64,000 bases of DNA. It comes from Lachnospiraceae bacterium (GTDB taxonomy: Bacteria > Bacillota > Clostridia > Lachnospirales > Lachnospiraceae). The notes under the pieces were generated by a model, which was not told the origin of the DNA, ran no database searches, and saw nothing but the letters and a program-made list of their open reading frames with translations. This document shows positions 37,148-44,853 of the stretch, piece after piece. How positions within the stretch are numbered: position 1 is the first letter of the stretch; every line of letters begins with the position of its first letter. Made by a program: the position numbers and the translations under genes. The DNA lies in assembly GCA_016283575.1 (NCBI GenBank), contig JAEEND010000007.1:403524-467523 (forward strand), written 5' to 3'.

Positions 37148-37926
37148 TGATATTCAGACCTTGCATTGATATTCATAATGGAAAAGTAAAGCAGATAGTG
37201 GGCGGTTCTTTAAGGGACGAAGGTTCTTTTGCGGAAGAAAATTATGTATCCGAAAGAAGCGCTGAAGATATTGCCCTTATGTTTAAAGAAGATAAGGTTA
37301 AGGGTGCCCATGTCATAATGCTTAACGGTCGTGACAGCGAGTACTACGATGTTACGAGAGAAGAAGCAATGTCGGCTTTATATGCTTATCCCGGCGGGCT
37401 TCAGATAGGGGGAGGTATTACATCCCTTAATGCCAAAAGCTATATCGATGCAGGAGCGGAGAAGGTTATAGTTACAAGCTTTGCTTTTTCCGATGGAGAA
37501 GTTAAATACGAAAACCTTGAAAAGCTTGTATCCGCTGTCGGTAGAGACAGAATAGTACTTGATCTAAGCTGCCGCTTTAAGGATGGTGATTATTATATCG
37601 TAACGGACAGATGGCAGAATTTTACCAGCGTTAAAGTGACATCCCGGGTCTTTTCGGATCTTTCCAAATATGCTTCGGAATTTCTGGTTCACGGAGTGGA
37701 TGTTGAAGGATCAAAAGCCGGGATCGACGAAGAACTGATCAAGATCCTTTCGGAAGCTTCACAAAATGGTCATGTCATTACATATGCCGGAGGCATTTCT
37801 TCGGAAGAGGATATTAAGAAGATCGAGGCTTTCTCCGGCGGAAGACTGGATTTTACGGTAGGTTCGGCTCTTGATATTTACGGCGGAAAGCTTTCTTATA
37901 AAATGCTTACGGAAAAGTACAGATAA
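37147..37926 (+). CDS. HisA-like isomerase, eukaryotic-type subfamily
   Basis: 259-residue TIM barrel resembling phosphoribosylformimino-AICAR ribotide isomerase of histidine synthesis. It begins FRPCIDIHNGKVKQIVGG, closer to the fungal and plant form (HIS6-like) than to typical bacterial HisA. The catalytic Asp of the first strand (CIDIH) and phosphate-loop glycines (QIGGGI, YAGGIS) are present. It is translationally coupled to dapB, so in this genome it sits under lysine-riboswitch control. It could be the sole HisA or a paralogue. Confidence 0.8.
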   Translation: MIFRPCIDIHNGKVKQIVGGSLRDEGSFAEENYVSERSAEDIALMFKEDKVKGAHVIMLNGRDSEYYDVTREEAMSALYAYPGGLQIGGGITSLNAKSYIDAGAEKVIVTSFAFSDGEVKYENLEKLVSAVGRDRIVLDLSCRFKDGDYYIVTDRWQNFTSVKVTSRVFSDLSKYASEFLVHGVDVEGSKAGIDEELIKILSEASQNGHVITYAGGISSEEDIKKIEAFSGGRLDFTVGSALDIYGGKLSYKMLTEKYR

Positions 37927-37942
37927 GTCTTTAAGACGCAAA

Positions 37943-37975
37943 AAAAGTCCTTCGGAAAACCGAAGGACTTTTCTT
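37943..37975 (+). terminator. terminator of dap operon
   Basis: AAAAGTCCTTCGG/CCGAAGGACTTTT, 13-bp perfect stem, short A-rich loop. Confidence 0.92.
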
Positions 37976-38041
37976 TTCGATGGTAGGATTCCCCTCACTT
38001 AACTCATAAACCGTATTGCTAATTCTAAATATAATATATTT

Positions 38042-38062
38042 AAAAAAGGCACATCGTGTTGC
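38042..38062 (-). terminator. weak terminator of cspA
   Basis: On the minus strand GCAACA-CGA-TGTGC (one bulged base) is followed by CTTTTTT. An AT-rich TATAAGAT/ATCTTATA stem lies between it and the stop codon. Confidence 0.5.
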
Positions 38063-38088
38063 TGATTAAGTGTATAAGATCTTAAATC

Positions 38089-38289
38089 TTATAACTTAGA
38101 AACGTTGATAGCCTGAGGTCCTTTAGGTCCGTCTGTGATATCAAACTCAACCTGTACGCCGTCTTCAAGAGACTTGAAACCTTCGGACTTGATTCCGGTA
38201 TAGTGTACGAATACATCCTTACCTTCTTCATCGCTGATGAATCCATAACCCTTCTGGTTATTGAACCACTTTACTGTACCTTTGTTCAT
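38089..38289 (-). CDS. cspA: cold-shock protein
   Basis: 66-residue CSD/OB-fold RNA chaperone. RNP1 (KGYGFIS) and RNP2 (VFVHYTG) are intact. The start is ATG 38289 with GGAGG 9 nt upstream; a longer open frame has no support. Its leader contains a GTTGC/GCAAC hairpin, and a 24-bp palindrome lies further upstream. Confidence 0.95.
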   Translation of the reverse strand: MNKGTVKWFNNQKGYGFISDEEGKDVFVHYTGIKSEGFKSLEDGVQVEFDITDGPKGPQAINVSKL

Positions 38290-38342
38290 TCCAGATACCT
38301 CCAAAAATATTTCGTTGCTCTGCAACAAGTTAAGGATACCAT

Positions 38343-38366
38343 AACGCTTTACAAAAGTAAAGCGTT
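38343..38366 (-). repeat. 24-bp palindrome upstream of cspA
   Basis: AACGCTTTAC-TTTT-GTAAAGCGTT (minus-strand reading), 10-bp perfect arms, overlapping the predicted promoter region. Could be an operator or an RNA hairpin at the transcript's 5' end. Confidence 0.7.
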
Positions 38367-38407
38367 TAAGTGCCAAAAGTCAATTTTTTAACAAAATTTG
38401 CCTGCTA

Positions 38408-38437
38408 TTGACAAAAACTTCTTATAAATCCTAAAAT
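38408..38437 (+). promoter_or_regulatory. promoter of niaR
   Basis: TTGACA (38408-38413), 18 nt, TAAAAT (38432-38437). Confidence 0.65.
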
Positions 38438-38526
38438 TTTAAGTAGGGTGTTATGATCTATGCCTTACTTTATGGGAATATATGGGGCGATAAAAGCTTT
38501 ATGCGGTTATCTTAAGAGGAGGATAT

Positions 38527-39030
38527 ATGGAAGGCAGTATCAGAAGAGAGGCTATAATCAGGATACTTAATGAAAGCGATGCGCCAATATCGGGAAGCAG
38601 GCTTTCCAAAGAGTTAAAGGTCACGCGCCAGGTTGTGGTAGGCGACATTCAGTTACTCCGGGCAGGCGGCGTTAATATTCTTTCCACCGCATCGGGCTAT
38701 GTTATTGAAAAAGAAGGTCTTACCAGTGAGATCAAGGTATTTCATAAGCCCGAAGACTTCTATGATGAAATGTGCACCATTGTTGATCTGGGCGGAGAAG
38801 TAATAAATGAAAGCATTGCGCATTCTTCCTACGGAAAGGTAACTATCCCCTTAAATATCACCAACAGATCCGAAGCCAAGGTTATGGCGGAGGCTTTTCT
38901 GGATGGCTCCGACAAGCCTCTTTCAGAGCTTACAAACGGGAAACATTCACATCTTATCAAAGTTAAAAATGATGTTATTTTACTGCGTATACAGAAGGCT
39001 TTAAATGAGAAAGGATATCTTGCAAAATAG
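38527..39030 (+). CDS. niaR: NAD biosynthesis repressor, HTH/3H domain
   Basis: 167 residues. N-terminal HTH_11 (SGSRLSKELKVTRQVVVGDI) and C-terminal 3H domain, named for three conserved histidines (FHKPEDF, AHSSYG and HSHLIKV are visible). The family represses niacin uptake and NAD synthesis when niacin is available. No NAD gene is adjacent, so its targets lie elsewhere. GAGGA precedes the ATG. Confidence 0.88.
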   Translation: MEGSIRREAIIRILNESDAPISGSRLSKELKVTRQVVVGDIQLLRAGGVNILSTASGYVIEKEGLTSEIKVFHKPEDFYDEMCTIVDLGGEVINESIAHSSYGKVTIPLNITNRSEAKVMAEAFLDGSDKPLSELTNGKHSHLIKVKNDVILLRIQKALNEKGYLAK

Positions 39031-39047
39031 TGTGAAAAACCGAAAAG

Positions 39048-39076
39048 TTGCGTAAAAACCTTTTTTTTGCTAAAAT
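39048..39076 (+). promoter_or_regulatory. promoter of LytM/bactofilin pair
   Basis: TTGCGT (39048), 17 nt, TGCTAAAAT (extended -10 with TAAAAT at 39071-39076) behind a T-run, the same style as the PBP promoter. Confidence 0.55.
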
Positions 39077-39102
39077 AGTGAGGTTATCGGAGTTTTATAT
39101 TT

Positions 39103-39855
39103 ATGGCAAAGAAGAAAAAGCATAGGAAAAAATACTTTACCATATCCGTTACCAGCGACTATTCGGTAGATAAAACCAAATATTACAAATCAAGATTTAA
39201 CCTCTTCAAAGTCTCCATGGTAACCACGATATTGGTAGTTATAATAGGTATTGGTCTTACGGCCTTTGAATTCTACGAGCTGGCTCAGATGGAATCAAAG
39301 CTTCGAGTCTTCAGGAGTATCATTTCCGAGCAGGAGGATATTATTGCTGACCTTGGCGATGCAAAGGCAGAGCTTGAGAAGCAGAACGAGATCCTAAATA
39401 ACAGCGTGGCCCAGGCCAAGGCTGAGTCCGACAAGGCAGAAGAAGAAAATCAGGCAAGACATTTACCGTCTTTTTTCCCTTTAACGGGATCGGCGCTTAT
39501 CTCCAATGTTGATACAAAAACAGGAACGGATGAAGAAACAGGAGAGGAGATCATTACCGAAATCACCACCGAATTTGCAATGTCAGGCGCATCGGACGTG
39601 GTGGCCACGGCAGACGGCGTAGTAACGGCGGTAAAAGAAAATTCGACATACGGGCGTTTGGTACAGATAGATCACCAAAACGGCTATGTAACTATATATA
39701 TGAACGATTCGGATCCTAAGGTTAATTTAGGTGACGAGGTCGTGCGTGGTGCAATTATTTTTGTGGGCGGAAGCTCCAACGACACTTTGGGATACCAGAT
39801 TATTTACGAAGGTGAATATATCGATCCCATGCAGATAATAGCAGTTGATGGCTAG
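39103..39855 (+). CDS. membrane-anchored LytM/M23-like protein (degenerate)
   Basis: 250 residues. Basic N-terminus, one membrane helix (about 36-58), a periplasmic coiled coil (about 62-112), then a LytM-fold domain (about 155-245). The fold is clear (IDHQNGYVTIYMNDSDPKVNLGDEV), but zinc ligands are missing. The usual YxHL reads YMND, and the HxHFE strand reads LGYQIIYEG, so it is probably a non-catalytic LytM factor. Such proteins activate amidases or act as wall scaffolds. A bactofilin follows 11 nt later; M23-bactofilin pairs shape cells in other bacteria. Confidence 0.85.
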   Translation: MAKKKKHRKKYFTISVTSDYSVDKTKYYKSRFNLFKVSMVTTILVVIIGIGLTAFEFYELAQMESKLRVFRSIISEQEDIIADLGDAKAELEKQNEILNNSVAQAKAESDKAEEENQARHLPSFFPLTGSALISNVDTKTGTDEETGEEIITEITTEFAMSGASDVVATADGVVTAVKENSTYGRLVQIDHQNGYVTIYMNDSDPKVNLGDEVVRGAIIFVGGSSNDTLGYQIIYEGEYIDPMQIIAVDG

Positions 39856-39866
39856 AAAGGATTTTT

Positions 39867-40259
39867 ATGGGCAGAAGAACGGAAGACTACATTCAGAGTC
39901 GTGTTAACAGTGTAATCGGGAAGGGTACTGAATTTGAAGGTACCATCAAAACAAGCGAAACCGTAAGGATCGAAGGTTTTGTTAAGGGTAACATTAAGTC
40001 TGAAGGAACTTTGATCATCGGTAACGGTGGTAAGGTTGACGGAAAGATTGAAGCTGCCAACATTCTTGTAGGCGGTGAAGTATATGGTGAGCTTTATGCA
40101 ACAGAAAAGATAGAAGCCAATGCAAGCGGACGTATCTACGGTAATATTCATACAAAGAACCTTATCGTTGATGAAAATGCGATCTTCCAGGGCACATGTG
40201 AAATGACAGGAAGAGAAGAAGCTGAAAGCGTTAATGCAGAGCCTGCTGCTGAAGAGTAA
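39867..40259 (+). CDS. bactofilin
   Basis: 130-residue cytoskeletal protein that polymerises without nucleotide into filaments on the inner membrane. The beta-helical bactofilin core spans about 18-110 (IKTSETVRIEGFVKGNIKSE; VGGEVYGELYATEKIEA), with short disordered ends. AAAGGA lies before the ATG. Cotranscribed with the LytM-like membrane protein, which it probably positions. Confidence 0.92.
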   Translation: MGRRTEDYIQSRVNSVIGKGTEFEGTIKTSETVRIEGFVKGNIKSEGTLIIGNGGKVDGKIEAANILVGGEVYGELYATEKIEANASGRIYGNIHTKNLIVDENAIFQGTCEMTGREEAESVNAEPAAEE

Positions 40260-40321
40260 AGATTTATAAGTCGCGAAAAATCAGATGCGACCGATGATCA
40301 ATCATATTCGTTGACATGATT

Positions 40322-40352
40322 AAAGACCCGTTTTAAAAAACGGGTCTTTTTT
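40322..40352 (+). terminator. terminator after bactofilin
   Basis: AAAGACCCGTTTT/AAAACGGGTCTTT with T-run. Confidence 0.9.
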
Positions 40353-40365
40353 GCATCATGGTAAA

Positions 40366-40392
40366 TAAAAAAACCGTACCATCAGGTACGGT
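40366..40392 (-). terminator. terminator of yerC-like gene
   Basis: Minus strand: ACCGTACC-TGAT-GGTACGGT then T7. Confidence 0.9.
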
Positions 40393-40409
40393 TACTTTTG
40401 TAAATGAGA

Positions 40410-40697
40410 TTATTTGTTGATTCGGGAGAAAACCATTTCATATCCGTCGTTACCGTAATTTAAGGAACGGTTTACACGGCTGATGGTAGCTGTGGAAGCT
40501 CCGGTTTTTTCTGCGATTTCCATATATGTCTTCCCTGCCTTCAGCATGGAAGCAACTTCGTATCTCTGAGATAAAGATAATAATTCATTTACAGTACAGA
40601 GATCTTCAAAGAAGCTGTAGCATTCATCTCTGTTTTCAAGGCTTAAAACTGCATCAAATAGGCTGTCAACAGCATCAGTCTTAATTTTTTTGTTCAT
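40410..40697 (-). CDS. YerC/TrpR-like DNA-binding protein
   Basis: 95 residues. TrpR-fold helix-turn-helix (ELLSLSQRYEVASMLKAG, then TYMEIAEKTGASTATISRVNRSL), matching the YerC/YecD family of Firmicutes. No trp genes are nearby and the targets are unknown. Monocistronic with its own terminator. Confidence 0.85.
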   Translation of the reverse strand: MNKKIKTDAVDSLFDAVLSLENRDECYSFFEDLCTVNELLSLSQRYEVASMLKAGKTYMEIAEKTGASTATISRVNRSLNYGNDGYEMVFSRINK

Positions 40698-40800
40698 CTT
40701 GGCACACCCCCTGAGACGTGTTTCTTTTACCTAATAGCATTTTAACATACTAAAGTTTTAAAGTAAAGATGGAATAATTGTAAGTTTTGCAAGGTTCATA

Positions 40801-40829
40801 TTGAGATGTAGTTTTCGATATCATATAAT
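40801..40829 (+). promoter_or_regulatory. promoter of DUF1836-hpt pair
   Basis: TTGAGA (40801-40806), 17 nt, TATAAT (40824-40829). Confidence 0.8.
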
Positions 40830-40858
40830 GCCTATATAAGCATGTTGGGAGGTAGAGT

Positions 40859-41470
40859 ATGCATATCAATACGGAAGATTTATATCACAGCATAGAGGAA
40901 AGCTTTAAAAGAATGTCATATATCAAACCTGAAGACATTCCGGATATAGATCTCTACATGGATCAGATCACCATTTTCATGGATGAAAAGTTAAAATCCA
41001 GTCAGCGTAACAGTGATGACGATGAAAAGGTAGTGACCAAAGCCATGATCAATAACTATACAAAAAATCATGTTATGCCTGCACCCGAAAAGAAAAAATA
41101 CGGTAAAGAACACCTCTTTGTATTAATATTTATTTATTATTTAAAGAGTATAATTTCCATAAATGATATTAAGTCTCTTTTTGACCCGATAATCCCGGAA
41201 TATTTCGGAAAAGAGAAGGACTATTCCATGGAAGACATCTTCAGAGAAGTCTTTAAGGATAAGGATGGGCAGCTACAGGAAATATCAGATGATGTATTAA
41301 ACAAATATAAGATTTCTATGGAGAGATTCGAAGATGCTCCGGAAGAAATGAAGGAATATCTTAAAAATTTTGATTTTGTGTGTCGCCTTTCCTGTGAAGT
41401 TTTTGTTAAAAAACTTTTGATAGAGAAGATTGTGGATGGCTTAAGAGACGGGCACAACGACTCAAAATAG
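40859..41470 (+). CDS. DUF1836 domain protein
   Basis: 203 residues. The DUF1836 core (about 15-110) has a winged-helix-like look: VVTKAMINNYTKNHVMPAP, KKYGKEHLFVLIFIYYLKSIISINDI resembles the MerR-like DNA-binding layout. Family function is not established. GGGAGG is 7 nt before the ATG. The Hpt gene follows 18 nt later, so the two may be functionally linked. Confidence 0.8.
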   Translation: MHINTEDLYHSIEESFKRMSYIKPEDIPDIDLYMDQITIFMDEKLKSSQRNSDDDEKVVTKAMINNYTKNHVMPAPEKKKYGKEHLFVLIFIYYLKSIISINDIKSLFDPIIPEYFGKEKDYSMEDIFREVFKDKDGQLQEISDDVLNKYKISMERFEDAPEEMKEYLKNFDFVCRLSCEVFVKKLLIEKIVDGLRDGHNDSK

Positions 41471-41488
41471 AGAATGCAGGAGGTTTTT

Positions 41489-41848
41489 ATGGAGCTTAGG
41501 GACCTTGAGGGATTTGGATTTAATCTTAATGAGGCCATGGAACTGTGTATCGATGACGAGGAGATTTTGAGAGAGGTATTGGAGACCGCCCTTGAAGAAG
41601 GCCGTGAAAAGATTCCTTTTTTGAATGAACTCATGAAAAATAAGGATTTCGACCGCTATACCGTTGAGGTTCACGGACTTAAGAATGCCGCAAAGCAGAT
41701 AGGTCTTGACGATCTTTCCGAAATGGCAAAAGCCTCTGAGTTTGACGGAAAAGACGGTAAGTTCGATGCGGTGGAAGGTCGCCACGAAGAGCTTATGGCT
41801 TTATATGATAAATACATGAAGGTATTGGAAGATTTCTTCGATGAATAA
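41489..41848 (+). CDS. stand-alone Hpt phosphotransfer protein
   Basis: 119 residues, start ATG 41489 with AGGAGG. The phosphorylatable His62 lies in EVHGLKNAAKQIG, the Hpt signature. As a free phosphorelay carrier it needs a hybrid kinase and a receiver elsewhere; neither is adjacent. Acidic C-terminus. Confidence 0.85.
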   Translation: MELRDLEGFGFNLNEAMELCIDDEEILREVLETALEEGREKIPFLNELMKNKDFDRYTVEVHGLKNAAKQIGLDDLSEMAKASEFDGKDGKFDAVEGRHEELMALYDKYMKVLEDFFDE

Positions 41849-41853
41849 AAATG

Positions 41854-41880
41854 ACCCCGGTGCATGTGCATCGGGGTTTT
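41854..41880. terminator. terminator between hpt and XRE gene
   Basis: ACCCCG-GTGCA/TGCAT-CGGGGT stem with a T4 tail; lies 5 nt after hpt. Confidence 0.8.
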
Positions 41881-41889
41881 ATATGCATT

Positions 41890-42387
41890 TTATCGATGTA
41901 TCCAGCTTTTATCTATTTCACCGGTTTCAACCGTGTGATCCACCCAAAGTTTAAGCGAATCAAAGGAAGCTGAAATACGATTTAATTCTTCCTGGATCTT
42001 TAAAAAGTCAGGCATTTCATCTTCGGTAACTTTGCCGTCAACGGTGATTTCAATGAAACGGTTTTTGGCCCTATCCAACTGATTAAGGGATGCCAGTGTC
42101 TCAAGTGTGATCTGTGAAAGCTCCTTAAAATTTACTTCGTCCACATATTTTTCTCCGATCACGCATTCGTGAGTACAGAAGTAATTACAAAGAGTCGGCA
42201 TTTTGTAGCACTTGCTCATGGCGAGTACTTCATCGGGATGAGGTGCGGACTTTTCACTTTCAATTTTTTCTATACGCTCGGGAGACACGAATTCCATGAG
42301 CTGTGACGCTTTTTCACGTGTAAGGCCCTGGTCTTCGCGGCTTATTTGATATATGTTTTTGTTTTCTTTTACAGATCTTTTTCCCAT
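41890..42387 (-). CDS. XRE-family helix-turn-helix protein
   Basis: 165 residues. N-terminal XRE domain (about 10-65: ISREDQGLTREKASQLM, then SPERIEKIESEKSAPHPDEVLAMSK). A Cys-containing stretch CNYFCTHEC near residue 67 could bind metal; the rest is helical. AGGAGC lies before the ATG. Divergent from dapF; targets unknown. Confidence 0.82.
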   Translation of the reverse strand: MGKRSVKENKNIYQISREDQGLTREKASQLMEFVSPERIEKIESEKSAPHPDEVLAMSKCYKMPTLCNYFCTHECVIGEKYVDEVNFKELSQITLETLASLNQLDRAKNRFIEITVDGKVTEDEMPDFLKIQEELNRISASFDSLKLWVDHTVETGEIDKSWIHR

Positions 42388-42471
42388 AATCTTGCTCCTT
42401 TATTCTCGCTATTTTCTATGATACTATAAAACCTGCTTTAGGAAAACGTTTATTTTTTATCGCATAATCAG

Positions 42472-42500
42472 TTGACAAATCTATTATAAGAGTTTACACT
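42472..42500 (+). promoter_or_regulatory. promoter of dapF-dapL
   Basis: TTGACA (42472-42477), 17 nt, TACACT (42495-42500); start near 42507. Confidence 0.8.
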
Positions 42501-42514
42501 CACTAACTGTAAAG

Positions 42515-42550
42515 CAAAGGCGCTTTGGATCAGTCCAAGGCGCCTTTTTG
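42515..42550 (+). promoter_or_regulatory. 5'-terminal hairpin/terminator, nitrogen-leader type (dapF)
   Basis: AAGGCGC-T-TTGGA / TCCAA-G-GCGCCTT with loop TCAG and a T5 tail, beginning about 9 nt after the predicted transcription start. Downstream, AAATCAC (42556)/GTGATTT (42595) enclose a GGGTTC/GAGCCC hairpin before the ribosome site. The CAAAGGCG 5' arm is shared with glnN, amt and asnB leaders. Confidence 0.75.
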
Positions 42551-42616
42551 TATGTAAATCACTTGAGTGGGTTCTTATGAGCCCGGTGAAGCTTGTGATT
42601 TCGTGAGGCAGATTAC

Positions 42617-43489
42617 ATGAAGATAAATTTCACAAAAATGCAGGGCTGCGGCAATGACTATGTCTATGTGGATACCGTAAAAGAAGCAGTCGTGATCCCC
42701 GATAAAGCAGAGCTTGCCCGCCTTATAAGTGACAGGCATTTCGGAGTAGGTTCCGATGGTCTTATATTTGTAAACAGATCCGATAAAGCCGGTTTTGAAA
42801 TGGAAATGTACAATGCCGACGGTTCCCGTGGAGAGATGTGCGGAAACGGCATGAGATGTGTCGCAAAGATCATATATGACCGTGGCTATGTAAATACGGA
42901 AAAATTTACCGTTGAAAGTATGGGAAGCATTAAGAATATCACTGTTTTTCCGAAAGACGGCAAGGCAGATCTTATCACCGTGGATATGGGTGAACCTGTA
43001 CTTGAGCCTGAACTTGTTCCCGTGAAAGCGTCAAGAGGCCTAAAGAATGCAGTAAATATGCCCATCGAAACTGAAAAACTCTCAGGCAAATTTACTGCGG
43101 TTTCCATGGGAAATCCCCATGCGGTCATTTTCATGGACTCTTTATGCGGGTATGAAGGTACACTTTCTGATATGCCACTGGAAAAATACGGACCTTCTTT
43201 TGAAAATCATGAGCTTTTTCCTGCCAGAGTAAATACTGAATTTATCGAAGTTATTAACGAACACGAAGTAAATCTCCGAGTGTGGGAGAGAGGCAGCGGG
43301 GAGACTCTAGCCTGCGGTACAGGATGTTCTGCTACGGTTGTAGCCGGCACACTTACGGGGAAAACGTCCCGTGAAATCAAAGTAAATGTAAGAGGCGGCG
43401 CTCTTTCCGTCAATTGGAGTGAGCACGATAACCATGTATATATGACAGGTCCGGCAAAATACGTTTTTGACGGTACCTTTGAATATTAA
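42617..43489 (+). CDS. dapF: diaminopimelate epimerase
   Basis: Interconverts LL- and meso-diaminopimelate by a two-cysteine mechanism: Cys75 (EMCGNGMRC) and Cys233 (LACGTGCSATV). 290 residues, full length. It begins NFTKMQGCGNDYV, the family's first signature. The ribosome site is modest. Followed by dapL after 14 nt; the pair completes the pathway begun by dapA-dapB. Confidence 0.96.
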   Translation: MKINFTKMQGCGNDYVYVDTVKEAVVIPDKAELARLISDRHFGVGSDGLIFVNRSDKAGFEMEMYNADGSRGEMCGNGMRCVAKIIYDRGYVNTEKFTVESMGSIKNITVFPKDGKADLITVDMGEPVLEPELVPVKASRGLKNAVNMPIETEKLSGKFTAVSMGNPHAVIFMDSLCGYEGTLSDMPLEKYGPSFENHELFPARVNTEFIEVINEHEVNLRVWERGSGETLACGTGCSATVVAGTLTGKTSREIKVNVRGGALSVNWSEHDNHVYMTGPAKYVFDGTFEY

Positions 43490-43503
43490 GCTGAGGAGTA
43501 ATC

Positions 43504-44679
43504 ATGAAGATCAATAAAGACTATCTGAATCTTTCGGAGAATTATCTTTTCTCGGAAATTGCTAAAAGAGTAAAGGCATACAGCGAGGAGAATCCCGAAA
43601 AGAAGATCATAAAGCTTGGCATAGGTGATGTGACGAAGCCCATAGCCGCTCCCATAATGGAAGCTTTAGAAAAAGCAGTTTCCGAAATGGGGGACAGTAA
43701 GACTTTTAGAGGATATGCTCCGGATCTTGGCTATTCATTTTTAAGAAATGCCATAGCTGAAAGTGACTATAAAGCCCGTGGATGCGATATCGATCCCGAT
43801 GAAATCTTTGTATCGGACGGCGCTAAAAGTGACTGCGGAAATATCCAGGAAATATTTGATAAAGATAACGTAGTGGCGGTTACGGATCCCGTTTACCCGG
43901 TATATGTGGACTCTAACATTATGGCGGGCCGTAAGATCATCTACATGCCCTGCATAAAAGAAAATAATTTTGTGCCGGAGCTTCCGACTGAAAAAGCGGA
44001 TATTATCTATTTATGCTTTCCAAATAACCCGACAGGTACCGTGATCACCAAGGATAAGCTACAGGAATTTGTAGACTACGCCCGTAAAAATGATGCTGTC
44101 ATTATCTACGATGCAGCCTATGAAGCATATATTAACGACCCATCCATACCACACTCAATTTACGAGTGCGAAGGTGCAAAAGAAGTGGCAATAGAATTAC
44201 ATTCTTTTTCCAAGAATGCAGGATTCACGGGCTTGAGACTTGGCTATGCTGTGGTGCCTAAAGCTCTTGTGCGTGAAGGCGTGTCCCTTAATCATTTATG
44301 GGCGAGAAGACATTCCACAAAATATAACGGTGCGCCATATATCGTGCAGCGGGCGGGTGAAGCGGTATACAGTCCCGAGGGTAAGCTTGCCGTTAAAAAG
44401 CAGGTGGGCGAATATATGGAAAATGCTGCTTTTATACGTAAGAGCCTTATAGATCTCGGTTACGAAGTATATGGCGGAGAAAATGCCCCCTACATCTGGC
44501 TTCGTGCTCCTTTTGACATGTCCGGATGGGATTTCTTTGACCTGCTGCTTAAGAGGGCTAACGTTGTGGGCACCCCCGGGGAAGGCTTCGGTAAATTCGG
44601 TGCGGGATACTTCAGACTCACTGCCTTCGGAGACAGTGAAAATACCCGAGAAGCCATTGAAAGAATCAAGGCTCTGTAA
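43504..44679 (+). CDS. dapL: LL-diaminopimelate aminotransferase
   Basis: PLP enzyme converting tetrahydrodipicolinate directly to LL-diaminopimelate with glutamate as amino donor, bypassing the acylated dapD/C/E steps. 391 residues, class I aminotransferase. [31 protein letters not shown] and the PLP lysine in [16 protein letters not shown] are diagnostic of DapL. GAGGAG lies before the ATG. Confidence 0.95.
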   Translation: MKINKDYLNLSENYLFSEIAKRVKAYSEENPEKKIIKLGIGDVTKPIAAPIMEALEKAVSEMGDSKTFRGYAPDLGYSFLRNAIAESDYKARGCDIDPDEIFVSDGAKSDCGNIQEIFDKDNVVAVTDPVYPVYVDSNIMAGRKIIYMPCIKENNFVPELPTEKADIIYLCFPNNPTGTVITKDKLQEFVDYARKNDAVIIYDAAYEAYINDPSIPHSIYECEGAKEVAIELHSFSKNAGFTGLRLGYAVVPKALVREGVSLNHLWARRHSTKYNGAPYIVQRAGEAVYSPEGKLAVKKQVGEYMENAAFIRKSLIDLGYEVYGGENAPYIWLRAPFDMSGWDFFDLLLKRANVVGTPGEGFGKFGAGYFRLTAFGDSENTREAIERIKAL

Positions 44680-44690
44680 ATGCATGTTTG

Positions 44691-44722
44691 ACAGGTTTTG
44701 AAAAAAATTTGAAAAAACCTGT
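44691..44722. repeat. 9-bp inverted repeat abutting glnN promoter
   Basis: ACAGGTTTT (44691-44699) and AAAACCTGT (44714-44722), 14-nt spacer, the right arm ending on the first base of the -35. No T-run, so either a weak dapL terminator or an operator for glnN. Confidence 0.55.
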
Positions 44723-44750
44723 TGACAAATAAAAAAAACAAGTTTAATTT
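44722..44750 (+). promoter_or_regulatory. promoter of glnN
   Basis: TTGACA (44722-44727); the -10 is either TTTAAT (44743, 15-nt spacer) or TAATTT (44745, 17 nt). The upstream TTGACAAAT block is the same as at dapF. Confidence 0.65.
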
Positions 44751-44761
44751 TATGCACATGA

Positions 44762-44804
44762 AGCAAAGGCGCTTTAGGAAGCTTTCCTAAAACGCCTTTT
44801 TCTT
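44762..44804 (+). promoter_or_regulatory. 5'-terminal hairpin/terminator, nitrogen-leader type (glnN)
   Basis: AAAGGCG... TTTAGGAA/TTCCTAAA ...CGCCTTTTT, a long nearly perfect stem with a T-rich tail, starting about 41 nt after the -35 as at dapF. A TCCGG/CCGGA pairing (44813/44832) follows before GGAGAGG and the glnN start. Confidence 0.75.
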
Positions 44805-44853
44805 TTGTGTAATCCGGAGCAACCGCGGGCACCGGACAAGAAAGGAGAGGACA

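Noticed and set aside
38290..38376. 29-codon extension of cspA
   Set aside because: It covers the palindrome and leader; cold-shock proteins begin at the internal Met, which has GGAGG.
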